A stretch of DNA of 64,000 nucleotides. Source: Dipylidium caninum. Its lineage: Eukaryota; Platyhelminthes; Cestoda; Cyclophyllidea; Dipylidiidae. How positions within the stretch are numbered: position 1 is the stretch's first letter; every line of letters begins with the position of its first letter. The translations under genes and the position numbers were made by a program. The stretch spans positions 186,001 to 250,000 of the forward strand of contig QEYB01000766.1 of the NCBI GenBank assembly GCA_017562135.1, given 5' to 3'. Under the pieces are notes generated by a model. The model ran no database searches. It saw only the letters and a program-made list of their open reading frames with translations, and was not told the origin of the DNA. Positions 13,201-26,200 of the stretch are shown piece after piece.

Positions 13201-16200
13201 ATTCGGCTGGAGGGAGAAAAAATTGGCACTTTGAAGGGCGCTACTGCCTTTGATGAGGATGTTTTTGCATATGTTGGCGATGTGAGCTCCAACGGTCCCC
13301 TAGACGACGAGGGGAATAGGAAAAGGGGATATGCCAGCAAGTGCATGCCCAAAAAGGCTGGTACATAGGCGGCATGCTGCGTGAAGGGATGCGAAATTCT
13401 CAGACTCTGATACATTCTCCTCGGCATAAGTGGCTTTTATCATCCTCCTGTCATAAAATGTTACGTGATGTGATGTGATGTGGCCGGGGGGGGGAGTCGG
13501 GAGTGAGCGGAGGGGAACGAGAGGGGCGTTCTTTGTCTTCTCCCAAGCACCTGCGCTTAGTGGAATCGCCTCCCCACCGCACTGTAGCAGTTTACTACGG
13601 GTATAGGCAAGTCCGTAATATAATCCGTGTAAAAGGAAACCCTACAGGGAGCTAAACGCTTAAGGTCTTAGGCGTAATCGGTTAAAATATTGCTGTTAAG
13701 TCAAATACATGGCAAAGGCAAAAGTTTTTCCCTTGTACTGTTAACTAGGCCTCTCAAAGGCGGTGCATCCTGCCCACTGTGAAATTCACTGTTTCACGAG
13801 ATGATCCAACTATGGAAAACATATAAGGAAGATGCGCATCGTTCACTCTTTCCTCCATTCGAGTCTCATCTCATTCATGTGCTTTTTCCACCTGATAAGT
13901 TACAATCCTCAAAACTGGCCACACCTTCAGGTCTTCAAAATATTCGACTGCCTGACAAGATTTATGGGAAATTAGTCGTGATGATGAGGATGAAGTCCTG
14001 AGTGCAATTGCATCACTTCATATGAATTCATAACGCTAAATCTCAGTTCGGCATGATTTACCGGTTTTCGGTGATGTTAGCAGTTCAGTCCTTTTCCAAT
14101 GTGACTCACTTTGGAGGTAGACACCGCGGAGTTTCATCAACATTCCTCTTTGTCAGACAATCAACACCCATATTTTCTCTGTTAGCTGCGCCCAATTCGC
14201 ACAGCGGTCAGAACCACCAGTGTTTTTTGAAACGCCTTTGAGGCGCTGAGGCGGACATCCCACTGCCGCGTGATGTGTCGACGCTAAGTGATGCCATTTA
14301 ATGCTTCACAAAGACATCACGTCTGGCGCCCACCGCCCTCGGCCACCATGTCGCCATGTCGGGCGTGTCAGTTCATGATCTACTAACGTAGGGGGGATCG
14401 CCTTTTGGGAGAGACAGAAATATTTAAGTCTGCAGGTGGATATCCCCTTTCGCATAAGGTTAACAGTAAAATTTGCACCATACTCGTAAATGTTTATCAT
14501 CGAGTGTCGACTGAGGGAGACTCTGACTTAGCGGAGAAGGTGATCTTGAAGGAATAGTCAACAAACGCCCATCCAGCTCGCTGATCACCACTCGAATTCA
14601 CTTCAGGATGTCAGGCTCCTTCTCGACATCCTCGAGAGCTACCCTGATGAAATTGCGTCCTTGTAAAGCCTTTTAACACCTTCAAAGGTCTTCATTCTGA
14701 CAGGCATCGTTGCAGTAGACGTTAACTCGCTGCAATGATTACGTTAAAACGCAGCTACTTTGCACATGTTCGACCGCCCTGCGTATTTGCCATTCAGTCA
14801 TAGTAACAGACGCAATTTATGGCATATTTGGAAGACGTTGCCCTTTCAGTCATTTTACCTTGGGGAGTCCAGGGATTAAAGAACAGAATTATTGCATTTC
14901 CTCCTGTTCACTCTATAAATAGGCTCTCAGGGTCGGGAAAGAAGTGCCCACGCTGAAGGAGTCTAACCATAACGCAAGACAACCCTTTTCAAAAGGGATT
15001 TCTACCACTCGCAACAACTGTACAGGCAAGGAAGGCGCTGCGTAATGAGGTAAAATATTTACAATGTGACCGAAAAAATCCTGAGCGGACTGCGGAGGTG
15101 GGGAATAATCGTCATTCCCGCTATTGAGGAGGCAGACTCAGATTTCGAGGCCCCCACAATTTGTCGCTTTACCTGTCAATCGAAAGTGGAATGTTGGTCA
15201 AATGTCAACGCAGAGAGCTTCTAGGAGTCGATCTAGATGGCCGGAAGCAGCGATCGTCAGTGGCCGGGAAGGCGAATTAGACGTATTCTGGACACGCCGG
15301 TTTGTCGAGAGACCAAAATGGCAACTGATCAACTGCTTGAGAGGTAAATGATTCTTTAAGGACTTAACTTTAAGGCTTTTACTGGGATATGCAAGTCGCT
15401 TCCGAATATCTTCTTTCATCGTGTTGGTAAAACGACTTGACTCGTCTCCCTCGACGCAGACTGGCCGCGCACGTAAACGGCGGGGGCGACTTAGTAAAGT
15501 GGCTTCAGAGGGGAAAATGCGAGCGTTTTATGGTCTCAGACGAGCGGTCTTAGCCGCCGCCCCCCCGCCCCCCCCCACCCCGAAGGATGCTTCTCTGCCA
15601 AAGCGGCGACAAGACTTACTGAAAGAAATTGAAAGACGGATCGGCATCTACAGTAGCATCTCCACTTGCTGGAAATCCTCGTGAACTTTGGCCGAAGTCC
15701 TAAAAAAAATTTCCTACATCTCATCGACCTCGCGTTCCACTCATTTTCCCTACAAGAAACTGAATCTGCTTACGTTAAAAAGCAAAGCCACTGAGGAAGA
15801 TCCCTTTAGACAGTCGTTCGCCTTTTTATGGAGTCTGAAAGTACTGGTCCAGTTAGTGTTGTGTAGAATCCCAAACCCTGTCACTTGCCCTAGGGAGCGA
15901 TTGTCTTTGCTCTTCCACAGTGCTATGTCACTTTCTCTGTCGTGACAAGTTCATTCCTGCACTGTTACTGGCAATTCCAAGTTTTGGCGGAGAGGAATGA
16001 CTCTGAAAGGCTCGCCCTGTGCACCATACACTCTTCCTCATTGATATAAATCAGGCAATTTTATTAGTGTTGGCATCAGGCACTGTCTGCTTCCTCTAAT
16101 TACACCATCTGAAGGCGCTAATAACTTTTCAAAGGAATGGGCTTTTAAGATGGCACGTGGGGACTCAAATTAATGGCTTCGGGACACTTACGACGACGCG

Positions 16201-19200
16201 GCGTGCGTCTTCCATGTGCACGACTGAGGGGAAGCGGAGGGGAGAAACTCCGGCCTGAGGGAGGAGTCGCACGAGGCTACCAAATATACTTTTCCTCAGG
16301 ATTGAAGCAAAGGTAGTAGGGAAGTATTTTTTGGGTGAGAAATTGAATTATCGAAAGTGCAAAGAATTCTTCGGTGTAAACTTAACTCTGTTTAATTAAT
16401 CCGCCAACAGGATTTGGGCTAAACTGCGCTTCTTCTTGGATAAAAGTTGAACAGACAAAAGCAACACGCTGCGTAGCCAAACACTCCGCAATGTGCAGAT
16501 TGTCAGTTCTGACTGAGCGCACTTCAGTGTAGGGTTTCAAGTCATTTTGTTCCTCGAAACGAGCCAGCTCACCCGAAGGGAATTCAGTAGTATTGCAGAG
16601 GAGGCTCTGAGTGGTAGAAAAGACTTAAACGTCTAGTGGTAGCTTCTTCCCACACCGCAACGGACCGATGCGCTCTGGAGAAGATTAAAACAGACAATAA
16701 AGAAGCAAAATTGGAATTGTGTCCCACTTCATAACGTCTGCAAGAATTTTCTCTAATCTTATTGAGTGACCCGACATTCACCTTAGTAAATCAACAATTT
16801 GCAAATCTCTAAGTCGACCCGTCACGGCTGTCCCCTCACTTCCTCTGAGACATCCGCCTAGCATAATGCAATTTGCCAACAATGTATTCGGCTTAACGAA
16901 GGGGAGCTATGGCAGTGAGCCTCGCGACGAGTGAAAGGCCTCAGGCCTTGTGCTCTACGCTGAACCCGGACCCACGTGGATTCTTTAATTCAGTAGTAAT
17001 TACACAGGCGACGTAAATGTACGTGTGGGGGCTACGCAGTCCACCGGGGAAGGTTGTTTCGAACAACCGCAATAAGAGTGTCACATATTCTCTTCATAAT
17101 CACACCGGTATTGTGGTGAAATTGCCTTCATTTTGTCGAAAGACATGCTGTTTAGCTTCGAGTGGAATCCTCGGAGGAGGACACGGGGTGAATGTCAGTC
17201 CGATGACTGCCATCCTCTGGAATTCAACCACCGCCCTCACGCCTCCCAGTCTGGTCGAAAGAGTTGGGTACTACGTCTTTCTTTGGCCTCCGGGTCTGGT
17301 CTGTGTAGTTAAGACGATAGACAGTGTGTATGTGGTAAAAATTAAAAGACTTTCTTTATCTTTTGGGGCTGAATTTCGTCAAAAAAAGGTATTCATTAGA
17401 AAACTAGGGGACGCACAGTTTGTCCTCCCTTCTGGTCGCACACGCAGAGAGTTGTTGGGGAGGGGGGGGGACGGAGGAGGAGGAGGAGAGGGACTGGGGA
17501 AAGAAACATGCAATTGAAGAAGTAAATTGGCACCTGGAGATCTCATTACACTTTAAACCAAGTTGCCAGCCACGTCACCATGAGGAGACGAGCGTCTCCC
17601 CTCACCCCTCTTAATAATGGTGGAGCTTCAGTCGCCCTCCGAGGAGAAAACTGCGTTCCATTGCTGCCATCCGCCCTCCACCTCTGCTGTCCGCCAACCC
17701 CTTTCCGCAATAACAAGGCATTTTGATTCTCATTAACTCATCTTGTTACTGTCGCCTCGAGGACCCACGACTCCCTGATGTGAGTCTTCAAGCCTATAGA
17801 AAGCTTATCCGTGCCGGCAGGAGCGCGGAGCACAGAGTGATTCAAACCGAGGTGACACTCGCCACGGACATTTCATGTCTGTGAGTGCCTTAATTGCCGC
17901 AGTTCTTGAAGAGATAATTATGGTCTGGTCTAAAAGCACTCACAGGAGGATCTCACTGTCATACAGTGACAAGAAGACCAGTTCATAATTAGCCTACCGT
18001 CGAACCACCGCCATTTTCACTGTCTCAACAGAAACATGGTCTTGCAAACGACTTTTCACTGTGTGTAAGAAAATAAAAGGACTCCGTATGTACACACACA
18101 CACACACTCTCCGATGGTGCGAAGATGGAAGATCGGGGGAAGGTGGGGGAAAGAGGTTGAGCAATGCATATCTAAGAGAGGAGGAATTGAAGTAGCAAGA
18201 GCAAAAAATTCAGGAGTGAGGCAGTCGAACGGGAGAGGGGCGCGGAATTGCATTTGGGACGGTTGCAGAAACACAAACGTCCATTCACAGAGTGTGATTC
18301 TTGAAGACACACCAGCGAGATTTGAAAGCGGATGTTAAGATTACTCGAACACGTCCGTATGTAGAGCTCGTCGTGGGTCACATCTGAAGTCAAGGGGAAA
18401 AGGTGTTAGACGAGTTTTTGTCTCTAAGGATTTCATAGTTCGCTGTTTCTGAACCATGCCTCATGACATGTCCTTTGACAAGGGTATGCGCGAGAAAAAA
18501 ATTTAAGCTTTTCGGTTAGAAATGCGTTTCTTTTGTGTGCGACAATTGTGGTTCGATGTGTAGGTGAGGTTCAAGTAAAAATTGGGTGGGCAAATATGTC
18601 TGGTGAAATTTACATCGGCTGAGATTAAATTTATTGGGGACAGGGAGGCGACGGGACTTGAAAGCCGGAGGGGCCTGGAACGCGACTGCCTCTGAGCTTT
18701 AATTGTGAACCGAGGCGGCTGCGTGGGTCTCCGCGATTTTGGCCGCTGTCTCTCCGATCCCTCACTTAAGACCCAGCTGCCGAGCTGTTTGACGCGAAGT
18801 AACTAACTCATCCACTGAAGATTCGAGGCGTATTCGGAAATTAACCCTACATCTTCGATTAACGTATACTCTTAACCCAGTTAACGCCGGATCTCAAGTT
18901 GGAAAGGAGGAAGTTGAAGGTTGGCCTTCCGTCGAAAGGACCAAAACCTCGTGAATGCCGGGACAATGTCCAATTTAGTGACTTTGGCGTGGAGATGGGG
19001 GAAATTGGGGCGAAGGGGCAAACGCTTACCGTCACCAATGAGCGCAGATCGAATCCACTTGACGCAGTAACCGAAGCACAGCTTGTAGGGAATGTCGTTA
19101 AAGTTGAGGAGTGTCCGGTTGAAGGGATCTCGACAGTAGGAATGCCTGTCCGATCGACACTCGACACAGAGAATGCTTTGTACTAAAAAGTGAATAAAAC

Positions 19201-19653
19201 TTGGCGTTTTTTGCTCACGAAGTGAGACGAACGGGACTGGAGGTGTCGTGAGCTTCAGGCACGCCAAAAGACCAACCCTAAACCGCGACTAGGCGGCTGA
19301 CCGAAGAGGCGACCTGCCACCACCGACGGGCATCCTGTGCCCAGAGGACTTAACAGAAAACCGAATTTGTCGCCTCGTTCCCGGTTGGATGACCAACAAA
19401 AAGTCAACTGCCAGTGATTTGGCATGTATGTGTGGCAGTCCATCTTTCCGTCTGCAGCTCGACTCGCATCAAGTCACTGGCTGGAGAGTCACAAGGCCTG
19501 GACAAACCCTTCGTGGACATCTGGTGTGGTGTGAGGGGGTTCATCGCAGGAACGACCGGGCAATCAGGTGAGCGCATCTCAAATTCCATCTGGTTTCGAA
19601 GTTGGCAACATCAAAGCCTGTGTGTGAATTACTTTAGAAGACAGAAAAAAATG
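10232..19653. other. Gene-poor stretch with simple repeats
   Basis: I see no gene here. Visible structure is limited to a G10 run at about 11,121, a GTGAT triplication followed by a G run at about 13,465-13,492, a C-rich tract at 15,553-15,581 and a G-rich/GGA tract at 17,453-17,495 (both potential G-quadruplexes on one strand), and a CA run at about 18,091-18,108. TTAATTA-type motifs, for example near 7,033 and 16,391, are frequent in the left half, as is common in regulatory deserts. Confidence 0.55.
14913..14925 (+). promoter_or_regulatory. MEF2/TATA-like element CTATAAATAGGCT
   Basis: Second exact copy of the 13-mer seen at 9,768. It is preceded by ATTGCATTTCCTCC, which has an octamer-like half. 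No ATG-led exon follows convincingly. Confidence 0.3.
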
Positions 19654-19959
19654 TCATGACTCCTGAGAAAGCTGGTACGCAATTATATGTTGAGAAGGTG
19701 GGTGAGGAGACAAATCGGAAAAAGAGAATTCCAGAAGCCTTTTGTTATTTGTACAAACAATGCCAATGCAGATAATCCAAAGGGAAGGAAATTTGAATTT
19801 TATGGGAATCGCAAAAAAGCTATCATATCGAATGTGTAGAAAGGGAATCGCGGTTGTGGAAATAGTTCGAAACAAGTTTCGAGGTTGGTGAAAGATCAGC
19901 TCCTTCCTCAACCTCACCGCTGTCTTGTCCTCCTCCCTGACGGCCTCCAAAGCAATTCT

Positions 19960-20196
19960 CGGACCACACAAACGATCCCATTTTGATGTCATACTAAAAT
20001 TATATTCTCCTTCCCCCGCAAATTCTACGTTATTGCAAAAAATTGGCCACCATCGTCTTCGATACACAAATTTGTTCGTAGTTGGAGTAGAACACCGCGT
20101 GGGGCTATTCACCACCTGCCTTAATCCGTGAAATTCGGACAGAAGAGTGGGAAGCTTCGAATTCCACCTCTCAATTCCGGTAACTTGTAAAGTCAC
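19960..20196 (-). pseudogene. Possible LINE endonuclease fossil
   Basis: On the minus strand an open frame contains LPTLLSEFHGLRQVVNSPTR. This resembles the C-terminal part of the apurinic-like endonuclease of CR1/Jockey/RTE-type LINEs, where a segment of the type L..FL.E..L.QLV..PTR precedes the DLV motif. The upstream GDFN motif and the downstream SDH motif are not visible, and the continuation looks frameshifted or random. If real it is an old, short, non-functional remnant. A chance match is possible. Confidence 0.3.
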
Positions 20197-20236
20197 TTAA
20201 CGCCCCGTTTTCAACTTGTTCATGACTTTTGGCTGA

Positions 20237-23200
20237 TTGCGAGTTTTTTCTTCCTCCTCAAGAGTTGAACAGCACCCAGTATTCTCCTCGGTGGCGTTAG
20301 CTGCTGGTACGCCAAAAAACGAGGCATTAACAGAAGTGCGAAGGCTGAGAAACATTTGTTTTGGGCCGATTGGATTGACTCGCGAACACGTATGCCTTAG
20401 AATTATCTTAGGTCTAAGGGAGTAACTCCTGAAGTGCTGAGATGCATCAGAACTCGTGAATTATTTCAAATTGGCCAACAACCCAACGAGGAATGTTCTT
20501 CCGGACTTGGGCAGTGACTACTCCGGCGCACCCGCTTCACACCAGCAGAACACCCTTCCTCGTGAAGCAGTGGGGAATGTGCTATGAGCCGAGATTCCGA
20601 CAGTGAGATTGAATAATCCGCCCTCTTCATCCCGATTTGGGCGTACTCCGGGGAAATCATCAACATGACAAGAGAACGCTTCCTTTTTCCGGCCATCTAA
20701 TGACTTAACAGCCTGTAAATTGTAATTTTTAATAAGTTTATTATCCTCTGGTAACGCATGACCTCTACAGACGGGTATAAGGAGTGGACAAAAGGGATGG
20801 CGGGGCATGGCGTCCGTTCGCCCTCCTCGAAAACGAGGGACGTCATTGAGGCAAGAGGGCAAATTCATTCGCGCCTTGGGAGGCGAATAACGCGTATTTC
20901 GCGTTTATTCTGGCCTCAAAATTACCGGGTGGTCGGTAGATGTTGCTCTTTCTAACGCTCTCGGTCTCCGTGGTTTCGACCGTAGTGTCAAAGCAGTTCA
21001 CGCCTGGACTCCGAGCAGCCCCGGTGCTCCTCTTCCACTTCTCCAAGTCGCCCCGGACAATTTCTGGCCCTTCATTCTGGCGGGGCGGCAGGGAGAGACT
21101 CAGAACTCCGGACATGTTAAATGAGCATTAATTTCAACTTCCACAGCCGCAGCATGTGCTGTCTCATAGACTCCGGCCTTTTTTAACTTTCCGACTTTTA
21201 TTTCTACTCCATTTGTTGCCCGACAGGACCATAAAAGTCAACATTATCGTGATATTGTCGTTACTGCTAGTTGTTCTGCCTCTTAAGTAGTCAAACGCAC
21301 TTCTGAACCTGTGATACTCATAGACAACAGAAGAAACTATCAAAATTCAGCTTTATTTAGGGTGAGGGGTATGGCTAATTTGATTTACTAGAGTGTCCTC
21401 GCAATCACCCTTCGTGCATAATTAAGTCCCTTAAAGTCTTTCAGGGTGTGGTTAGGCACTTAGGAGGCAAATTAACTTAGAGGAAAGGAGAAGGTGAATT
21501 TCTCTTAGCCTTAAAATATCAGGAATTCGAGTCTCCCGACATTCCCCTCCGCCCGCATACGCCGCGTGTCCACCGTCGTCTCGGTGGAACTAAACAACTT
21601 TGGCCATGTAACGAGGTTAAATTAAGGAATAAAGAAATGTTACTTGCCAGGACAAATGGAGTCAGGATCGGTAGCGTAGACCCTGGGAAACGGAGAGACG
21701 CCGAAGTGGAAGGGTCGGTGGAAGTAATAAACGCTCTCCCCCGTTTGTGTCGTATGCGTCTTCGGTGAAGGCAGGCTGGGCTATCGGGAGGCTGATGTTG
21801 GAGGATCCCAGACTGATTATATCCATTGGTGGTGATATCATGAGTGAATACAAAATCACATAGGTTAACCAGAGCTGCGCCCACTGCATTGGCATAGAAA
21901 TCTCCTGGAAAAGAAAGAGGCCCTCATTTTAATGACAACGTGTCGGCGTAGAGGCCAAAATCCCCGTTTCCCCTCAGCAGCTCGCAGGGTGCAAGTGGAG
22001 AGGTGGCGCTGCTGCACCCAAAGTCCCCCAGCTCTGCGTCTACGTGAAGTCTGTGCACCGTTGCCCAGACACGACTGGTGCGCTCGCACATTGGCGGGAA
22101 TAATTCGCACGAGTTGTCACAACTTCCTCTTCAAACGCGCCAATTAATTGAAGAGTTCAAACAGGCAGCTGCCTCGCTGTCCCCGGTGTTTGGCAAGTCT
22201 CAAATATCTATTCACCTGTCCCCCTCTTTTACTGCGATGTGGGAGAAAATCCTGCACTCTGCGCTGCTGATTACTGGGGCAACTTTTATGAAACCAAAGG
22301 CAACACGTACCCTATATCCAGGGCGCCATAACACGCACGCCGAGAGGAAGATACCTGGCGGAGGGAAGTGAAAGGCCATTAAGTAGGAGGTGGAAGAAGT
22401 ATCTGGGCAAATTACAAAGGTAAATGGGTGAGGTCTGTGGACATGGGACGGCGGAGGGCACACACGGCCCGCTGAAATGGCCTCACCTGCCCATGTCATG
22501 ACATTTCCAGTAGGAAGACGCTATTTCCACCAACTCCTCGTTCCACCCCGTCCCGGATTCCATGAGGGACTAACGCGTATTCAGTGGTCGTGTGAATGTT
22601 CTAAATGCACTCGGGAGACATGAAGGTCAGACACTGACAATGCTAAAGTTATTACGGCTGCAAAACTCAATGTTGGACGGTTTTAATTTGGCCATTTTTT
22701 ATCCTTCAGACGGAGGAACACGAGGCAATCTTATCTCTATTGCGTTTTACTTCTTCACGTATTCAGTAGCTTCCTAATAATTTAATCTCCTCAGTAGAGA
22801 GTTGATTGATTGGACGAGGCTTGTTTTATACCGCCGAGGTAAAAGTTGAGAACATCGAAGCTCTTCCGCTGTCAGCTAAATTGCGAATTCTCACGTATCA
22901 CCGGGTGTTTGCCTCCCGGGATGTTGAAACATTTGTTCCAGCAGTCATTTTGAAGGAACCAGTAAACGACTAACTCGGAGGTAAGAAGGAGCCTGGCACT
23001 GACTCCTGCGAAGCCAATGGAAAAGTCAGGCTGTTGCGAGCTACGGTGGTCTGTTAGACCAAACAATATAACGTTAGCCAGGCGATACCTTCCACCCTTC
23101 GTCGTCGAAATTGACCCTCAGACTAAGAAATCGACTGGCTGTTCAATTAACATGCAACCTCTGCGCCGTAGATGAGCTCTTTTTTTTTGAAATGTCCAGT

Positions 23201-26200
23201 CACACAAGTCACGAAAATGCTTTGAACCCCAGCGGCCTACCAAGAACTGAACGATTTTTCAGCAGTGGGCTTTTGTCTCGACTGAAACACAAGAGTGTCA
23301 CTAACTCGACGCGGTGTCTGGCGCCACCGCAACTTGAGGACTGAGTTGACTTTGCCTTGAAATGCGCATCGTTAAGTCGCGCCTCACAACAAAGTTTCTA
23401 TACTCTCCATGTCGCAATAGCGTTGACGGTGAAAATCGCTGTCTTCCAATAGTCACAGCCACTGTGACGGGAACTAATTTTGTTGTGTTTACCTCCTTTT
23501 TACTAGTCCAGAGGGAATGATCATTCAACTGCCCTAAAAATCTCTCATTAGCCACGGTGCGGAAGGAAAAACTTTTACAATTCCTCGAAAAGGACCAGTG
23601 AACGCCTCCTCAAGTAGGCGGGTGACAATATCCTTTCCTTTGGCAATGGTCATCATTAATCACAAAGGGGCAAGGTAAAAAAGAAAGTAGGGAGGCTATG
23701 AGACCCAAGTGTTAAGGATAAAGCATAAACCTCACTTTAAACGCGGCCGTTAAACGTCGTCCATGAGGAGTAGGTGAAAAAGTCTGCGGCGCTGCTGCCG
23801 AGGATGGCGTGGGCGCTGCAAGAGGCGTGGTTCGGTGGACGGAGGAAGGAGAATTGCCAGAGATGAGGGGAAGTGTGTGACTGGGGCGACCTAGCCGACA
23901 CTGTACGCGAGGCAGGGAGGCAGTAATCGCAGAATGCGAGCCAGGCACTGGGGGAGGCGAGCCAATCAGCGCGCTCCGCCCAGCGATGCTCGCTGTCACC
24001 GCCGTCAGCTGACTGGGGATCCGAGTGCTGAGGAGTCGCCCAACTTCCACCTCAATCGAACTGTCTCCCATGAGTCCTCGTACGATTTGACCTCTCTGGC
24101 CAACAAAATGAGCAATGAATTGCCCATTAAAAAGGGCAGTCGCACGTGACAGTGTTACAACTCTTCTCGGTAAAAAACTAAAAACCCAAAGCTATTTATC
24201 ACCTCGATGGCACGACACTTTTCACATTTTATCTTCAGTTGATTGGGTTTGCTACTAGTTTACGACTACTAAAAATCTTGATTACCCAATGTTAACCACT
24301 ATTCCCGACCGGCGTAAAGCTGTCAGCCATCGCCTTCACGTGTTCCTTGCCTGACATGAACGAATTACTACGCCAAGAGCGAAAATGCCTTCTTCGGAGC
24401 ATTTCCCAGTTTCCGCTTGAATACTGCCCATTGTTACCATAAAACAATGCCGATGGTCAACTACCATCCCAAGATTTGCGGAGTTGACTGAAATGCTTAC
24501 TCAAAAGTTGTGTCCACTTTAGTTATAAATTGGAGCATTTTACAACTGATGTCAGCACTTTTACAACAATAATACTTTACATCACCTCAATTTCGCTTAT
24601 GCTGCGTAGCCTGTCCTCTCATTCACCGTCAGTCAACTGGACAGACTTCCGAGTATCCGAGTGTAAACGCTTATTCGTCCACTACAGGAGGCGATTCCAC
24701 AAGGTCAGGTTCAGTCTTCGGCGACAAAGAGGAGCCTCCTTCATTCCCCTCTCTCACTGCTAAATGATATTTTAACTGCCAACTAAACTCTGCCCTTCTC
24801 TCGCAAATGTCACGTGTCATTTCGTTAACGATATGTTGCTTTTCAAGTGATATTCCTTCACGGTACAATTGTCGCCTACCCCTACGCTGCCTTTTACTGA
24901 TAGTAGTTTTTACCGAGAAGGCTGTCTGCTCTCTCTCTCTCTTTCTTTCGAAAACCAAAATTAAGCAAAACACTTTGCAGGAAGGTTAGAATGGAGGCAG
25001 AGGTGGACACTCAACTCATAGGGGACGAAGACTTTGCGAGACAAGTTGGAAATTGGGACGATAGTTGACTACAAGCCAGGCCCTTCGTTCTGACGTCTTC
25101 CAGTCGCCTGTCATTGTCACACTTCTGCATCAGAGGCTGGCAGATACGTGTTGATTTGACTTGAAAAATTGCGCTACACGTTTCATCGATGTTTAGAAGA
25201 GGCACTGAGAGACCCGAGGGGGAAATTTGTTTGGGAGTTGGCCTCGTAAGCCCACTACGCCCAGTTGCCTGTCCGGAGGGGGGCGGGGAAGTAACAGTGA
25301 GGGAGAAAAACATGAGGATACCAAAAGTCACTTTTTCTTAAGGAGCTTTTTCCATGTCGCTGCACCTCGTCTATGTGTGAAGAGCCTGCCTTCATCCCCC
25401 TGTTCACAACAAATGGCCTCCTGCGACATTAGATCGAGATGCTCGTCCAAAGGAGGCAGGGGAGGAGCACTTTCGAACCGGAAGATGTATTATTAACGGA
25501 CAAATTGGCTGACAGGCAAAGGACAGTTAGAAATGCAAGGCACTAAGGAAGTACATGATGAAGAGTTCCTAGTGGTCTCTCATCAAAATTAATTGACTCG
25601 TGGAGCGTGGTTAATTTAAATAATTGTCCTGGGGACTTTCACTCCCACCGAATGAGAAGGTCATGCTGATCGTTTTCTCCCTTTGTTTAATTAATGCTCT
25701 TCTCGTCAACTCCTCCTTCATCCTTCTCGCCTGTAAGGAAGAGGACTTGTTGAGAACACCTTTTCGGCTTAACTGGACAAAATACGTCGACAGCTGGCAG
25801 GACCGACTGGAATCACACACGGACATCTGCATGACCATTCTCCTGACCCAAGACGATGTTATATTGCAGAATGACCAGCTTTTTCTGGGGAGGCATTGAT
25901 CGCCTGTCATCTCCCTTCCCCTTGATGGATTGCTGGCAACAATGCCTCAGTCGGTGGGGTCTTAGAAGCTGCCTCCTGCTTATAAGTTGCCCTCACAAAG
26001 TGGTCCTCCGCTGGACAACTGTCCTTAGTCTCCTGCAGTCGATTTTATTTTTTTCTCGGACGAGGTTTCACGTCTTATTGAATATTTAATGGATGTAATA
26101 AGGAAAGAGGGATATTTTCACCCATCTTTCTCTCTTTGGCACTCATTTTTTTGCCCTTAAAGTTGCCTTATTTGCGGTATCATAAAGAACCTCCTCGGCG

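Noticed and set aside
17017..17517. 166-codon plus-strand ORF
   Set aside because: Ends in a GGA/GGG repeat and shows no domain; no splice or promoter support.
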